From Epilithonimonas vandammei (GTDB taxonomy: Bacteria; Bacteroidota; Bacteroidia; Flavobacteriales; Weeksellaceae), in NCBI RefSeq assembly GCF_003860525.1, contig NZ_CP034161.1, positions 1,674,001 to 1,738,000 on the forward strand: 64,000 nucleotides of DNA. The letters are read 5' to 3'. The position numbers were made by a program, and so were the translations under genes. How positions within the stretch are numbered: the first letter of the stretch is position 1; each line of letters begins with the position of its first letter. Below the pieces are notes generated by a model that searched no databases, was not told the DNA's origin, and worked only from the letters and a program-made list of their open reading frames with translations. Of the stretch, positions 52,690 through 61,669 are shown piece after piece.

Positions 52690-54702
52690 ATGAAAATAAA
52701 TTCTACTCTTTCTTCTAATTTTTCTACACCAGAATCATCTTCTACTTTGTTGAAAAATCAGTTTGCGATGATTTGTAGATGTTTGATGTTCTTTTGTTTG
52801 ACTTTTGGTTTTGCTTCCGGTTTGAACGCGCAAAACTTATCTGAAATCATCAGCAATTTAAAATCCGAACTCAGTAAAAATCCCGACGATAAAAAACGGG
52901 CGTCCATCTATTCCGATCTTACTTGGTATTACGCCAGTGTTTCGGTGGATTCTGCGCTTAGTTACGGGAAAAAAGCGATTTCGGCAACGGAAAAACTTCA
53001 AGATTCTGTTATGTTGGCGCAGGTTTACAGCGACTTGGGAGCGGTTCATTTTAGGAATAATGATTTCAAAAATTCGGAAAAAAATTATCTGAAATCCTAT
53101 CAAATCCGCAAAAGACAAAAGAACGCAGCGGGAATTGCAAAACTCAATAATAATTTGGCTTCGGTATATCAAAGTAGTTTTCAGTACAACAAAGCAATGA
53201 AAATGTATTTGGAAGCTTTGAAATATTTTGATGCGAAAGGAGATGTGCGAAATTCCAACATCACCAAGGCGAATATTGGACTGTTGTTTGTTGATTTAAA
53301 GGACAATCGCAATGCGATCAAATACATCACAGAAGCGATCAACTATTTTGAATCGCAGGAAAGAAGTGTGGAAATTGAGAATAAACTCTGCGAAAATTAC
53401 CTCAACTTGGGAAAGGCATTTCAGATGCAGAAAAATTATTCCGAAGCGGAAAAACAGTATCAAAAGAGTGCAGCAATTTGTAATAAAATCGGGAATAAAC
53501 AGGGAATCTCGTTTGCCAACAGAAACTTGGGAAACCTGTACATAATGCAACGAAAAGATTCTTTGGCGCAAGTAAATCTGCAGGTTTCACAAGAAGTTCG
53601 GGAAGAATTTAATTCTAAAATTGATCAGGAAAGCAACAGTATTGATGTGGCGCAAAGCTTAATTGTAAAAGGCAAATACCAAGATGCTAAACGAATGCTT
53701 TTGAACATTTTGCCAACTTTCGAAAAAGAAAAATCTAAAGAAAATCAGCTTTCCACCTACAAACTCCTTACAAATGTTTATCATAACACCGCGCAGCCGG
53801 ACAGTGCTGAGTTTTATTTTGAAAAATACATCGCATTAGATAATGAATTGGTGAATACCAACGTGATTTCCAATACCACAGAGCTCGAAAAAAAGTACCA
53901 GACATTGAAGAAAGATTCCGAAATTCTTCAGCAAAAATCTAAAATATTTAAGAGAAATGTTGCGATTTCTTCGTTGGCCGCTTTGCTTCTTTTTGGTTTC
54001 GTTTTTTACAGAAACCGTCAACATCGCCAGAAAGTGGAGCATCAAAAAGCTATTCTCCAACAGCAAGATTTGGCTACAAAAGCGGTAATTACAGCCGAGG
54101 ACAATGAGCGGAAACGGATGGCAACACACCTGCACGACGGAGTGGGGCAGCTTTTAATGGCGGCTAATATGAATGTGAGTGTGCTGAATGAATATAAAGA
54201 CAATCCGGAAAATTTTAAAAAAATCACTCAGAAAATATCGAATATTCTGTCGGATGCCATTGCGGATGTTCGTACGCTTTCGCATCAGATGATGCCGAAT
54301 ATGTTGATTAAAAATTCTTTGGCGAATGCCTTGAGAGACCTCATCGAGAAAACATCTACGCCGAAACTCGCTGTTAATCTTCAAATTGAGGGCCTTGAAA
54401 CCGAAGTCGATCAAAATATTCAGGTGACGCTCTACAGGATTATTCAAGAATGCATCAACAATACGGTTAAACATTCTGGAGCCGATAAAATCGATATTTC
54501 TGTGAGACAGTCTGACAAAAAAATTACTACAGAGATTAAAGACAATGGCAAAGGTTTCAATCCTTTAAAAATTACGGAAAACAAAGATGGAATCGGCCTG
54601 CAAAATATGAAAGCAAGGATTGAAATGCTGAAAGGAAAAATGCGGATTGACAGCGCTGCAGATCGAGGAACACAAGTCTTTATAGAAATACCAATCGTCT
54701 AA
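52690..54702 (+). CDS. TPR-containing sensor histidine kinase (HisKA_3 type)
   Basis: A kinase of ~670 residues. A signal peptide-like helix (MICRCLMFFCLTFGFASGLNAQ) follows a polar lead of 26 residues; the ATG at 52690 is used, but the one at 52768 would place the signal at the very N-terminus. Tetratricopeptide repeats fill about 70-400 in the periplasm. A single membrane helix (about 425-442) is followed by a coiled coil, then HLHDGVGQLLMAANMN with H482 and an HATPase domain (YRIIQECINNTVKHS, DNGKGFNP, GIGLQNMKARIEML). It is paired with the NarL-type regulator 10 bases downstream. Confidence 0.88.
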   Translation: MKINSTLSSNFSTPESSSTLLKNQFAMICRCLMFFCLTFGFASGLNAQNLSEIISNLKSELSKNPDDKKRASIYSDLTWYYASVSVDSALSYGKKAISATEKLQDSVMLAQVYSDLGAVHFRNNDFKNSEKNYLKSYQIRKRQKNAAGIAKLNNNLASVYQSSFQYNKAMKMYLEALKYFDAKGDVRNSNITKANIGLLFVDLKDNRNAIKYITEAINYFESQERSVEIENKLCENYLNLGKAFQMQKNYSEAEKQYQKSAAICNKIGNKQGISFANRNLGNLYIMQRKDSLAQVNLQVSQEVREEFNSKIDQESNSIDVAQSLIVKGKYQDAKRMLLNILPTFEKEKSKENQLSTYKLLTNVYHNTAQPDSAEFYFEKYIALDNELVNTNVISNTTELEKKYQTLKKDSEILQQKSKIFKRNVAISSLAALLLFGFVFYRNRQHRQKVEHQKAILQQQDLATKAVITAEDNERKRMATHLHDGVGQLLMAANMNVSVLNEYKDNPENFKKITQKISNILSDAIADVRTLSHQMMPNMLIKNSLANALRDLIEKTSTPKLAVNLQIEGLETEVDQNIQVTLYRIIQECINNTVKHSGADKIDISVRQSDKKITTEIKDNGKGFNPLKITENKDGIGLQNMKARIEMLKGKMRIDSAADRGTQVFIEIPIV

Positions 54703-54712
54703 TTATTTTCCT

Positions 54713-55351
54713 ATGAAAATTGCCATAGTTGATGATCATCAGATTATAATTGATGGAATCGAAATGCTTCTCGGTTTGGATAAAAATATTGCGATTCTGA
54801 AAACCTATACCGATGCCTGTGATTTTTTGCAGGATATGAGAGAAGGAAAGATCAATCCGGATTTATTGTTGATGGATTTAATGATGCCCACGATGAACGG
54901 ATTCGAATGTGCCAAAGTCCTGAAACAAGAGTTCCCCTATCTTAAAATCATCATTTTATCGATGAATTGTGATCCGAAAGTAGTTTATGAATTGGTTGAA
55001 AAAATAAAAATTGAAGGTTATCTTTCCAAAAATGTCAACAGACAAAATTTGGTAAAAGCGTTGCAGGATGTACAGTTGGGATACATTCACCTTAGCGAAG
55101 AAGCAGAAATGGCTTTGAAACAATTTCAGCGAAAAATCATTGATTATCCGCAAATCATATTGTCCGCCCGCGAGAAGCAGATCGTAAAATTAATGATCGA
55201 CGGACTTACCAATAAAGAGATTTCTAATGCATTATTTATCAGCGAAAGTACTGTAGAAACCCACCGAAAAAATATCTATCGAAAAACAGAAACCCATACG
55301 CTTCCTAAATTAATTCAAGTGGTTGCCAATCTCAATTTATTGGCAGATTAA
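54713..55351 (+). CDS. NarL/LuxR-type response regulator
   Basis: A 212-residue response regulator. The receiver has D8/D9 and phosphoacceptor D55 (LLLMDLMMPTMNG). The C-terminal LuxR helix-turn-helix is at about 148-205 (LSAREKQIVKLMIDGLTNKEI, SESTVETHRKNIYRKT). It lies 10 bases after its kinase and 88 bases before a secreted protein gene whose upstream region holds an inverted repeat with TACCCT/AGGGTA arms, a candidate binding site. Confidence 0.92.
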   Translation: MKIAIVDDHQIIIDGIEMLLGLDKNIAILKTYTDACDFLQDMREGKINPDLLLMDLMMPTMNGFECAKVLKQEFPYLKIIILSMNCDPKVVYELVEKIKIEGYLSKNVNRQNLVKALQDVQLGYIHLSEEAEMALKQFQRKIIDYPQIILSAREKQIVKLMIDGLTNKEISNALFISESTVETHRKNIYRKTETHTLPKLIQVVANLNLLAD

Positions 55352-55370
55352 TCGTTGATAGACACAAAAA

Positions 55371-55386
55371 TACCCTGTAGAGGGTA
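55371..55386. promoter_or_regulatory. Inverted repeat, possible LuxR-type operator (site 2)
   Basis: TACCCTGTAGAGGGTA, a perfect 6-base inverted repeat, preceded by AAAAA, 53 bases upstream of the ATG at 55440. A second small hairpin GAGATA-cttt-TATCTC follows at 55405-55420. No T run, so it is not a normal terminator. Confidence 0.5.
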
Positions 55387-55439
55387 GATCGTCATCTGGA
55401 TTTTGAGATACTTTTATCTCGTAAAAAAAATCACAGACT

Positions 55440-57314
55440 ATGACGTCAAAAATTATTTTCAGTACGGCCGCCATACTTTTCGGCGTTTCCACCTTTGCAC
55501 AACAATCCACTTTTGATATCCTGGAAAAGGATTATGAAATCTCCAGAAAAGCAAAAAAAGGCTATCTCGGTGGCGTAGAACCCAGCGGAAATGGAGGTTT
55601 CGAAATGGTGTATTTCCTGCCTTCAAGCAAAAGAAAAGTTAAGATTGAAACCTACACTTTCGACAAGGATGCCAATCTTGTGAACACCCTCAAAGACGAA
55701 TGGGAGGTAGAGAAAGTGAAGAAAAAATGGAAATTTTTCAATTTTAAAGGCGACGAATATATCACTACCGCAGCTTCGGTGAGCAGCAATCTTACCGGAA
55801 AAATGATGTTTAAAAAACGCGAAATCAAAGCGAAATACAACTGGCTTGCCGGAGATTATGTGAAGCGAATAAAACTCCTCGACAAACAAAAACTCACCAG
55901 TGAAAACGGAGAAGAATATCTCTTCAGTGGTGCGTATGAAGTAGAAAGAGACAGTACGATTTATGCGCTCGCGTACCCTTATACCAAAGGTGCTTCCCTG
56001 AATAATCTCGACTTAGTAAAGATTTCAAACAGTGGAGAATCCAAAAAAATAGCTTCTATTGCAACACCATCTCCTTTGAAACCCATTTTCTCCAAACCAT
56101 TAATGGACGACAACAGCCGAGACGTTTCTAATGACGATTTCCCTAGAGATTGGATTGTGGTTTTAGCGCCTACAAAAGCGTACGGAAAAAGCAATGCCGG
56201 AACTCCAAACCAACTGACCTATCTTAGGATTTCCCCGGAAGGTGCGGTAAAGGAACAGTTTAATTTCTCTGCTCCATCGGCAGGTTTCCGTATTCTTAAT
56301 GCCTATAATAAAGGAAATGAAGTGATTCTGTATGGTTTAGGAATTAAAAAAGAAGGAAAATATGCAGACGAAATCTTAGGAGCTACCGTGTCGCCATCAA
56401 GTATGGATGATGAGGAACAAGCCGCCGCTAAATCTACTGGAGGAATGCTCGGAGGAATCGGAAAAATGGCGAATATGGTTTCCGGAAAAGACGATATGGC
56501 TCCGTCACAGCAGTCACTTGACAATGCCTTGGACGAAAAAAAATATGACGACTTTATCATTGCAAAAGTTTCTGGGGGAAATATTTCTTTCATTAAAGCA
56601 ACGCCTATGGCTGAACTCAACCAAAAAGCCGTTGCCGGTCCGGACATGAAAAAAGCTTTGGAATTTGACGGTAAGAAGTTTATTACCAATAATTTCCAAA
56701 TCTTGAAAGATGGGTCGATGATGCTTAGTGTACAGGATTACAAACCAAATGGTGGTGGAATAGGAGGCAATAAACTTTTGGGAGCATTAACAGGTATAAG
56801 TACAAGTAGAAGTGGAGGATATGACAGAGTTTATAAAGGAATGTATTTGTTGCATTTTTCTCCGGATGGGAATTTGGTAAGAAACTACACCGTGCAGCTC
56901 GATCAGAAAAATAAGAAAGGATTTTTCAATAATTCACCGATGACCGCAGATAATTTCCCTGCCGTAGGTTATTTAATCGAAAGCAAAGACGGAAAATCTG
57001 TTAACTGGATTATGGAAATTGTGAAAGCCATAGATAAAGACACAAGTTTTAGTTCAATGAGCAATTTTTTCACAGGAACCACCACCAATACCACAACCAC
57101 CACATATTCACCATTCTACAGTATTGAATATGGTAAAATTGATCTTTCTACCGGGAAATCTTCAGAATTTAGAACCTTGGGTGATTTAGAGAAAAAGAAA
57201 TATTACCTCTACGATAAGCATAACCGCATACAGATTGGCGATTATATTTATTTCTTAAGCGAAACTCCAAATGGCGACCGTCTTTTGGTTTCCAGAATGG
57301 ATGTGAACCAATAA
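55440..57314 (+). CDS. Secreted protein of unknown function, 624 residues
   Basis: Signal peptide MTSKIIFSTAAILFGVSTFAQ (cleavage about 21), then a ~600-residue soluble domain without membrane helices and without a T9SS sorting tail. It has many aromatic/charged strand-like segments (YFLPSSKRKVKIETYTF, EEYLFSGAYEVERDSTIYALAYPYT, LLHFSPDGNLVRNYTVQL) that could form a beta-propeller-like fold, and a Ser/Gly/Asp-rich loop around 320-355. I do not recognise a family. Its placement right after the TPR kinase/NarL pair and the inverted repeat suggests it is a target of that system. Confidence 0.55.
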   Translation: MTSKIIFSTAAILFGVSTFAQQSTFDILEKDYEISRKAKKGYLGGVEPSGNGGFEMVYFLPSSKRKVKIETYTFDKDANLVNTLKDEWEVEKVKKKWKFFNFKGDEYITTAASVSSNLTGKMMFKKREIKAKYNWLAGDYVKRIKLLDKQKLTSENGEEYLFSGAYEVERDSTIYALAYPYTKGASLNNLDLVKISNSGESKKIASIATPSPLKPIFSKPLMDDNSRDVSNDDFPRDWIVVLAPTKAYGKSNAGTPNQLTYLRISPEGAVKEQFNFSAPSAGFRILNAYNKGNEVILYGLGIKKEGKYADEILGATVSPSSMDDEEQAAAKSTGGMLGGIGKMANMVSGKDDMAPSQQSLDNALDEKKYDDFIIAKVSGGNISFIKATPMAELNQKAVAGPDMKKALEFDGKKFITNNFQILKDGSMMLSVQDYKPNGGGIGGNKLLGALTGISTSRSGGYDRVYKGMYLLHFSPDGNLVRNYTVQLDQKNKKGFFNNSPMTADNFPAVGYLIESKDGKSVNWIMEIVKAIDKDTSFSSMSNFFTGTTTNTTTTTYSPFYSIEYGKIDLSTGKSSEFRTLGDLEKKKYYLYDKHNRIQIGDYIYFLSETPNGDRLLVSRMDVNQ

Positions 57315-57390
57315 AAATCTGTGATTCCGTGCCTGTGTAGCTTAGGTTTGCGGGTGCGGTTTTCTATTAACCAAATTAAAATTTTATAGT

Positions 57391-57840
57391 ATGAAAAATC
57401 TATTTTTTTATTTCAGAACCTTGGTGGTATTAGCGCTTCTATTCATTTCGTGTGATAGGAAAGAAGATGATGGAACAAACACCGCAACTTCCTCAACTGC
57501 AGGATTTACGTGGAAGGAAGACTCCCAAACCGCGCCTGAACAAAAAGCTTCGTCCGCCTATTTTCAGGGAAGTTCCATTTTCGCACTTAATGCCTCTAAT
57601 GCTACGGTGTTCGAAATTAATTTGATGAAAAGTTCCGCGGTAGGAACCCATACTTTCGATGGCGATTACATCAAAGGTACAGCTCTGGTTTACGTCACAA
57701 AAAATTTCAACGCCACCGGTGGAACCATTACCATAACTGAAAAAATGGACTCCAAAGTATCAGGGAAATTCGAAGCTACCGGAACAGGAAACGGAATTAC
57801 AAAAGTTTACGGAACGTTCACAGGTATTCCGGTGAAATAA
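57391..57840 (+). CDS. Small envelope lipoprotein, DUF6252-like
   Basis: A 149-residue lipoprotein with signal peptide MKNLFFYFRTLVVLALLFIS and lipobox FISC (C21). The mature part is beta-rich (FTWKEDSQTAPEQKASSAYF, NATVFEINLMKSSAVGTHTF, GGTITITEKMDSKVSGKFEA) and resembles small Bacteroidetes lipoproteins that adopt an immunoglobulin-like or barrel fold. No function is known. It lies 76 bases after the preceding secreted protein and is closed by a terminator. Confidence 0.65.
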   Translation: MKNLFFYFRTLVVLALLFISCDRKEDDGTNTATSSTAGFTWKEDSQTAPEQKASSAYFQGSSIFALNASNATVFEINLMKSSAVGTHTFDGDYIKGTALVYVTKNFNATGGTITITEKMDSKVSGKFEATGTGNGITKVYGTFTGIPVK

Positions 57841-57856
57841 ATTTTGATTTATTCTT

Positions 57857-57893
57857 ACCCTGGCGAACCCTGAAGTCCGCCGGGGTTTTTTAC
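57857..57893 (+). terminator. Terminator of the small lipoprotein gene
   Basis: ACCCTGGCG / CGCCGGGGT stem with one G-T pair, followed by TTTTT. Confidence 0.75.
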
Positions 57894-57911
57894 CTTTTAA
57901 AATATTCAGAC

Positions 57912-60254
57912 ATGAAAAAAATTCTATTTTTCAGTTTAATGATGCTGGGCATTACAGGCAGCGCCCAGCTTACAATTGTGAAAGACGTATCTGCAACGGG
58001 TTTAAGACCTACCGATAACGAGCATTTCATCTGGCAGAACAACCGCTGGAACGGTAAACACTATTACGGGGTTACAGTTACACCAAGCGTTGCCATTGCG
58101 GTGACTGACGGAACCAACGCGGGAACAAAGGTGATTAAAAATTTAGGGCATTCCGGTGTTCTAAGTGCTGCAATAAAGGCCATAATTCCCGCAAAGGATC
58201 ACTTTTATATTCACGTCTATGTATATAAAAGTTGGAGTCCCTATATTCAGTATGATGAACTCTGGAAGTCGGATGGTACAGACGCAGGAACTGTATTGCT
58301 GAAACGGTTCGATGAACGTGGAGAGACTACTGAAGGCATATCCATCACCACTGACCAATATGAAGCAGCAAACCGCTCCCTCAGTGGTAATGAAATGTAC
58401 TTTTACGGATATACAGGCAGTAATGGCAGAAAAATATGGAAAACGGACGGCACTGCTGCTGGTACCTCAATGATTGCTGATAAATCCGCTAATGCACTGA
58501 CAAGACTGAATGATGACGTTTATTTTGCTTCCGATTTTAAATTGTGGAAAATCAGCGGCACTACGGGAAGCGTAGAACTGATTGATGTTCCGAATATTTT
58601 TATTGTAGCTACTATGCGCATGGCGGCGTTTAAAAACAAACTCTATTTTATGGGTTTTGATGAAACCAATGGGGTAGAGTTATGGTCCTCCGACGGTACG
58701 CCTTCCGGAACAAAAATTTTTACCAATACCTCGCCGCTTACCAATAATGTGTACAGTCTCACGACTTTTAATCTCACGTCCACGGATGATTATCTCCTCT
58801 TTTCAACTTTGCATAACGCTTCCGTCAACACCCGGCATACGCTATACCGCACCGATGGAACGCTCGGCGGCACCGTGCAGCTTTCACCTGCTGACGCCGT
58901 AGATGCGGGAACGAGTTCAGGCTCCATGTTTTCCAAAACCAATGAGAATTTTTACTGTTTTAATATGAACCAGAAAACCATCTTCCGGACCAATTATCAG
59001 GAAAACGGTTACTCAATTGTTTCTACAGGTGCCTATAATGCAGGAAATCTCGTCGATTATAAAGGTACTGCCTGGTATGCTGGTGGAACCGCCAGTATGT
59101 CCGGAAATAATGATTTCGCGGAACCGCACCGCACCGACGGCGTTCAGACCGTAAAAACCTTTGATATCATCACGCTGATGCAGGGAACTAATAACATCGG
59201 CTCCAATCCTTTTGGCTTTCATGAATTAAACGGGAATCTGTATTTTTTTGCAGGCCTGGGAAATGCGATGAAGCTGTACCAGTTTCAGGGTGACTATACC
59301 TTCAACAGGTCAGCCGGCAATTCGTGGAACGCTCCCGGCAACTGGAATACTGGGGTGGTGCCGCTTTCTTCTGAAGACACTCTGGTTCCTGCTGGTTCGG
59401 ATGTTGAAATTTCATCTACAGCATCAACAAGAAATCTTGCGCTCAATGCGCCACTTCAGATTGTTTCCGGCAGTTTAAACCTTGAAGGGGACTTAAATTT
59501 AAATTCAAGAATTACGCTGAATAATTCAAAGCTTAATCTCAAAGGAATATCCTCCACCATAACCGGCGGCAACTCCACCAACTACATCGTGACCAACGGA
59601 ACTGGTACCGTAAACGTTGAAAATCTAAATTCCGCACGTGGAATTGTAAACTTACCAATCGGAACGGCCACGAATTACAATCCGGTTTCCATCGCAAACA
59701 CCGGAACTTCCGATACTTTTTCAGCGAGAGTTTCGGATGGAATTTCCAACACTACGAATGGCGCGGTAAACGCCACCTGGGAAATCTCCGAAGGAACTGC
59801 AGGTGGAAGCAATGTGAGTTTAACTTTAGGCTGGAATGCATCCCAACAAAATGCCGCATTCGATTCCGCAAGCGCGAAAGTCGGGCATTATCTAAACGGA
59901 AGCTGGTTGGAGGAAAATTCGGGAGAGGTTTCAAATAATTCCATCACAGCCACAGGAATTTCTTCTTTCTCGCCATTTGCCGTAATGAATTTTGGAACAC
60001 TTGCTGTTTCGGATTTCTCCAAATCAAAAGCTACGGTTTATCCAAATCCTTTTAATGAAAACCTAAATATTTCAACAGAAAATGGTGGAGTAGTGAACTT
60101 CTACGATTTGAGCGGAAAACTCGTTTCAACATCAGTTTTGATGAAAGGAACGAATTCTTTGAACAAATCTTCGCTTGCTAAAGGCGTTTACATTTATCAA
60201 ATAAGAAATACGATAGGAGAAATTCTTTCTTCAGGGAAAGTGATTAAAAAATAA
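57912..60254 (+). CDS. ELWxxDGT-repeat surface protein with T9SS sorting domain
   Basis: A 780-residue exported protein. A signal peptide (to about residue 19, GSAQ) is followed by a beta-propeller-like region with ELWxxDGT repeats: ELWKSDGTDAGT, KIWKTDGTAAGT, ELWSSDGTPSGT, LYRTDGTLGGT (about 115-330). A Ser/Asn/Thr-rich strand region follows. The last ~80 residues (VYPNPFNENLNI, FYDLSGKLVS, LAKGVYIYQI) are a T9SS type A sorting domain. It should be displayed on the cell surface; adhesion or gliding roles are known for some such proteins but are not shown here. Confidence 0.85.
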   Translation: MKKILFFSLMMLGITGSAQLTIVKDVSATGLRPTDNEHFIWQNNRWNGKHYYGVTVTPSVAIAVTDGTNAGTKVIKNLGHSGVLSAAIKAIIPAKDHFYIHVYVYKSWSPYIQYDELWKSDGTDAGTVLLKRFDERGETTEGISITTDQYEAANRSLSGNEMYFYGYTGSNGRKIWKTDGTAAGTSMIADKSANALTRLNDDVYFASDFKLWKISGTTGSVELIDVPNIFIVATMRMAAFKNKLYFMGFDETNGVELWSSDGTPSGTKIFTNTSPLTNNVYSLTTFNLTSTDDYLLFSTLHNASVNTRHTLYRTDGTLGGTVQLSPADAVDAGTSSGSMFSKTNENFYCFNMNQKTIFRTNYQENGYSIVSTGAYNAGNLVDYKGTAWYAGGTASMSGNNDFAEPHRTDGVQTVKTFDIITLMQGTNNIGSNPFGFHELNGNLYFFAGLGNAMKLYQFQGDYTFNRSAGNSWNAPGNWNTGVVPLSSEDTLVPAGSDVEISSTASTRNLALNAPLQIVSGSLNLEGDLNLNSRITLNNSKLNLKGISSTITGGNSTNYIVTNGTGTVNVENLNSARGIVNLPIGTATNYNPVSIANTGTSDTFSARVSDGISNTTNGAVNATWEISEGTAGGSNVSLTLGWNASQQNAAFDSASAKVGHYLNGSWLEENSGEVSNNSITATGISSFSPFAVMNFGTLAVSDFSKSKATVYPNPFNENLNISTENGGVVNFYDLSGKLVSTSVLMKGTNSLNKSSLAKGVYIYQIRNTIGEILSSGKVIKK

Positions 60255-60279
60255 ATTCCATTTCGATGGATTCTAACAA

Positions 60280-60313
60280 AAAAAATCCAGTTGAGCAGAT
60301 CAACTGGATTTTC
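60280..60313. terminator. Bidirectional terminator
   Basis: Stem AAAATCCAGTTGA / TCAACTGGATTTT with loop GCAGA, between convergent genes. Confidence 0.85.
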
Positions 60314-60465
60314 GTTTATTAATATTTGCAGTAATTACTTTTACGAAGAAAGGGTAATGCTTAAAAACCGTCCGTAGTTTCAGTTTAACAACACTTTCAT
60401 TATTTGACTTCTAGCGATCAAGCGAAGTTATTTATCGGTCAGCTATTGACAGAACCTTTATAATA

Positions 60466-61242
60466 CTATTTTTTATAATAATCTCCGGCTAAACTTGCAC
60501 CGCCACCACAAAAGTAATTTAATGCCAATCTATCGTCAAATTTCGAAGTAAATACTTCAGCTGTTTGATCCTTAAATAAAATTGTCATCGTCCCTTTTAA
60601 ATCTTTATTGATGGTTTTTAAATCAACATCAATCTGATTATTTACTAACTTTCCTTTGCCCTCAAACGTACACCCTTTCACAGCACCGGTAAATGAAATT
60701 TTCACTGCATAAATACTGTCATTTTCAGATTTCAATTCCAGAATTTGGTTGTATCCTTTTCCATTGGCGTTGGTGTTATAGGTACCGTTCAACTGAGCGG
60801 GCGTGAATGCTTTTACTTCTTTAAAAATATAATTTTTAGCTAATTCTCCGCTTACTTCTTTCTTATCAGCATCCAATCTAACCAAGGTTTTGTTTGGTTT
60901 TACCAGATAATATTCCTTGGGCGAATTTGGGATGGATACCTCAATAATGTCATCAATCTTTGTCCAGGTACCATACTCGTTTTCAGAAGTACCGTCGCTG
61001 TCTAAATACGAGGTACTTTTAACCGCTTTGTTGTCTTTTTGAAAGGTAATATAGGTTTCGATTCCCATACAATCCGCGCAAGGCAATGTTGCCATGTAGA
61101 TTCCTGAAGAAAAATCATTATTCTGTTGTGCCTCTGTTTTTGTCTGCTCTTTATTTGTAGTTTCAATGGTTGATTTACTGTCGCTGCAAGAAACAAAAAT
61201 GGTGGTTAGAGCTGCTACGGTTAAGAATTTAAATGTGTTCAT
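60466..61242 (-). CDS. NlpE-like lipoprotein
   Basis: A 258-residue outer-envelope lipoprotein with signal peptide and lipobox FVSC (C19). The N-terminal NlpE domain has GIYMATLPCADCMGIETYI with the CxxC pair C55/C58, YLDSDGTSENEYGTWTKID and YYLVKPNKTLVRLD. The C-terminal half (about 150-258) is a second beta domain with Cys near GAVKGCTFEG and LNYFCGG. E. coli NlpE senses surface contact and metal stress by passing signal to CpxA; no Cpx homologue is adjacent here. It ends before an accessory-looking segment. Confidence 0.82.
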   Translation of the reverse strand: MNTFKFLTVAALTTIFVSCSDSKSTIETTNKEQTKTEAQQNNDFSSGIYMATLPCADCMGIETYITFQKDNKAVKSTSYLDSDGTSENEYGTWTKIDDIIEVSIPNSPKEYYLVKPNKTLVRLDADKKEVSGELAKNYIFKEVKAFTPAQLNGTYNTNANGKGYNQILELKSENDSIYAVKISFTGAVKGCTFEGKGKLVNNQIDVDLKTINKDLKGTMTILFKDQTAEVFTSKFDDRLALNYFCGGGASLAGDYYKK

Positions 61243-61545
61243 TGTTTTTTTTTGATTAATTTAAAATGTTTGATAACCTAATTATTGATTCTAAAAGACA
61301 GATTTAAGTCTTGAGAAGTATCTAAATAGAAAAATTTGAAATAATTATCTTCGATATAAGAATAAATTTCCATTGAAAAACTGCTGTTATCGTCGCATGT
61401 GATTTCCCATATTGCAAAAAATAACAAACTTAATTTCTGGTCGCTTCACTACTCGCACAACTTTGTAAAGATCAATTTAAAAAGGCTACAGCTGGCTTAC
61501 AAAAAAGAGACCATTATAGAGGTATCGTCGGTGTTTTTAAAAACT

Positions 61546-61636
61546 TTTTACGATAAATCCATAATGCGCAAAAAGCTCCCGTTCAATAGGGTTTTCATTG
61601 TTCTTGCTTCGCACGCAACGAAAACTTAGCTATTAG
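61546..61636. repeat. Segment repeat, copy A (copy B at 62981-63101)
   Basis: TTTTACGATAAATCCATAATG, AAAAAGCTCC, TTCAATAGGGTTTTCATTGTTC, GCTTCGCACGCAACGAAAAC and TTAGCTATTAG in this order. Copy B, 1.4 kb away, has the same blocks in the same orientation, with about 30 extra bases after the AGCTCC word. CAATGAAAAC/GTTTTCGTTG (read on the minus strand) forms a 10-base hairpin in both copies. Confidence 0.8.
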
Positions 61637-61669
61637 CCGTTCGCCTTTCTTTATTAGTCATCTATACTT

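Noticed and set aside
57391-60254. A polysaccharide utilisation locus around the ELWxxDGT protein
   Set aside because: There is no susC/susD pair or glycoside hydrolase next to it; the GH13 gene is 21 kb away.
61399-61629. A 76-codon plus frame, and a second plus frame ending at the start of repeat copy A
   Set aside because: The first ends inside repeat copy A and reads as random residues; the second (about 61436-61552, ending KNFLR) has no start codon. It could be a gene remnant, but nothing supports a family.
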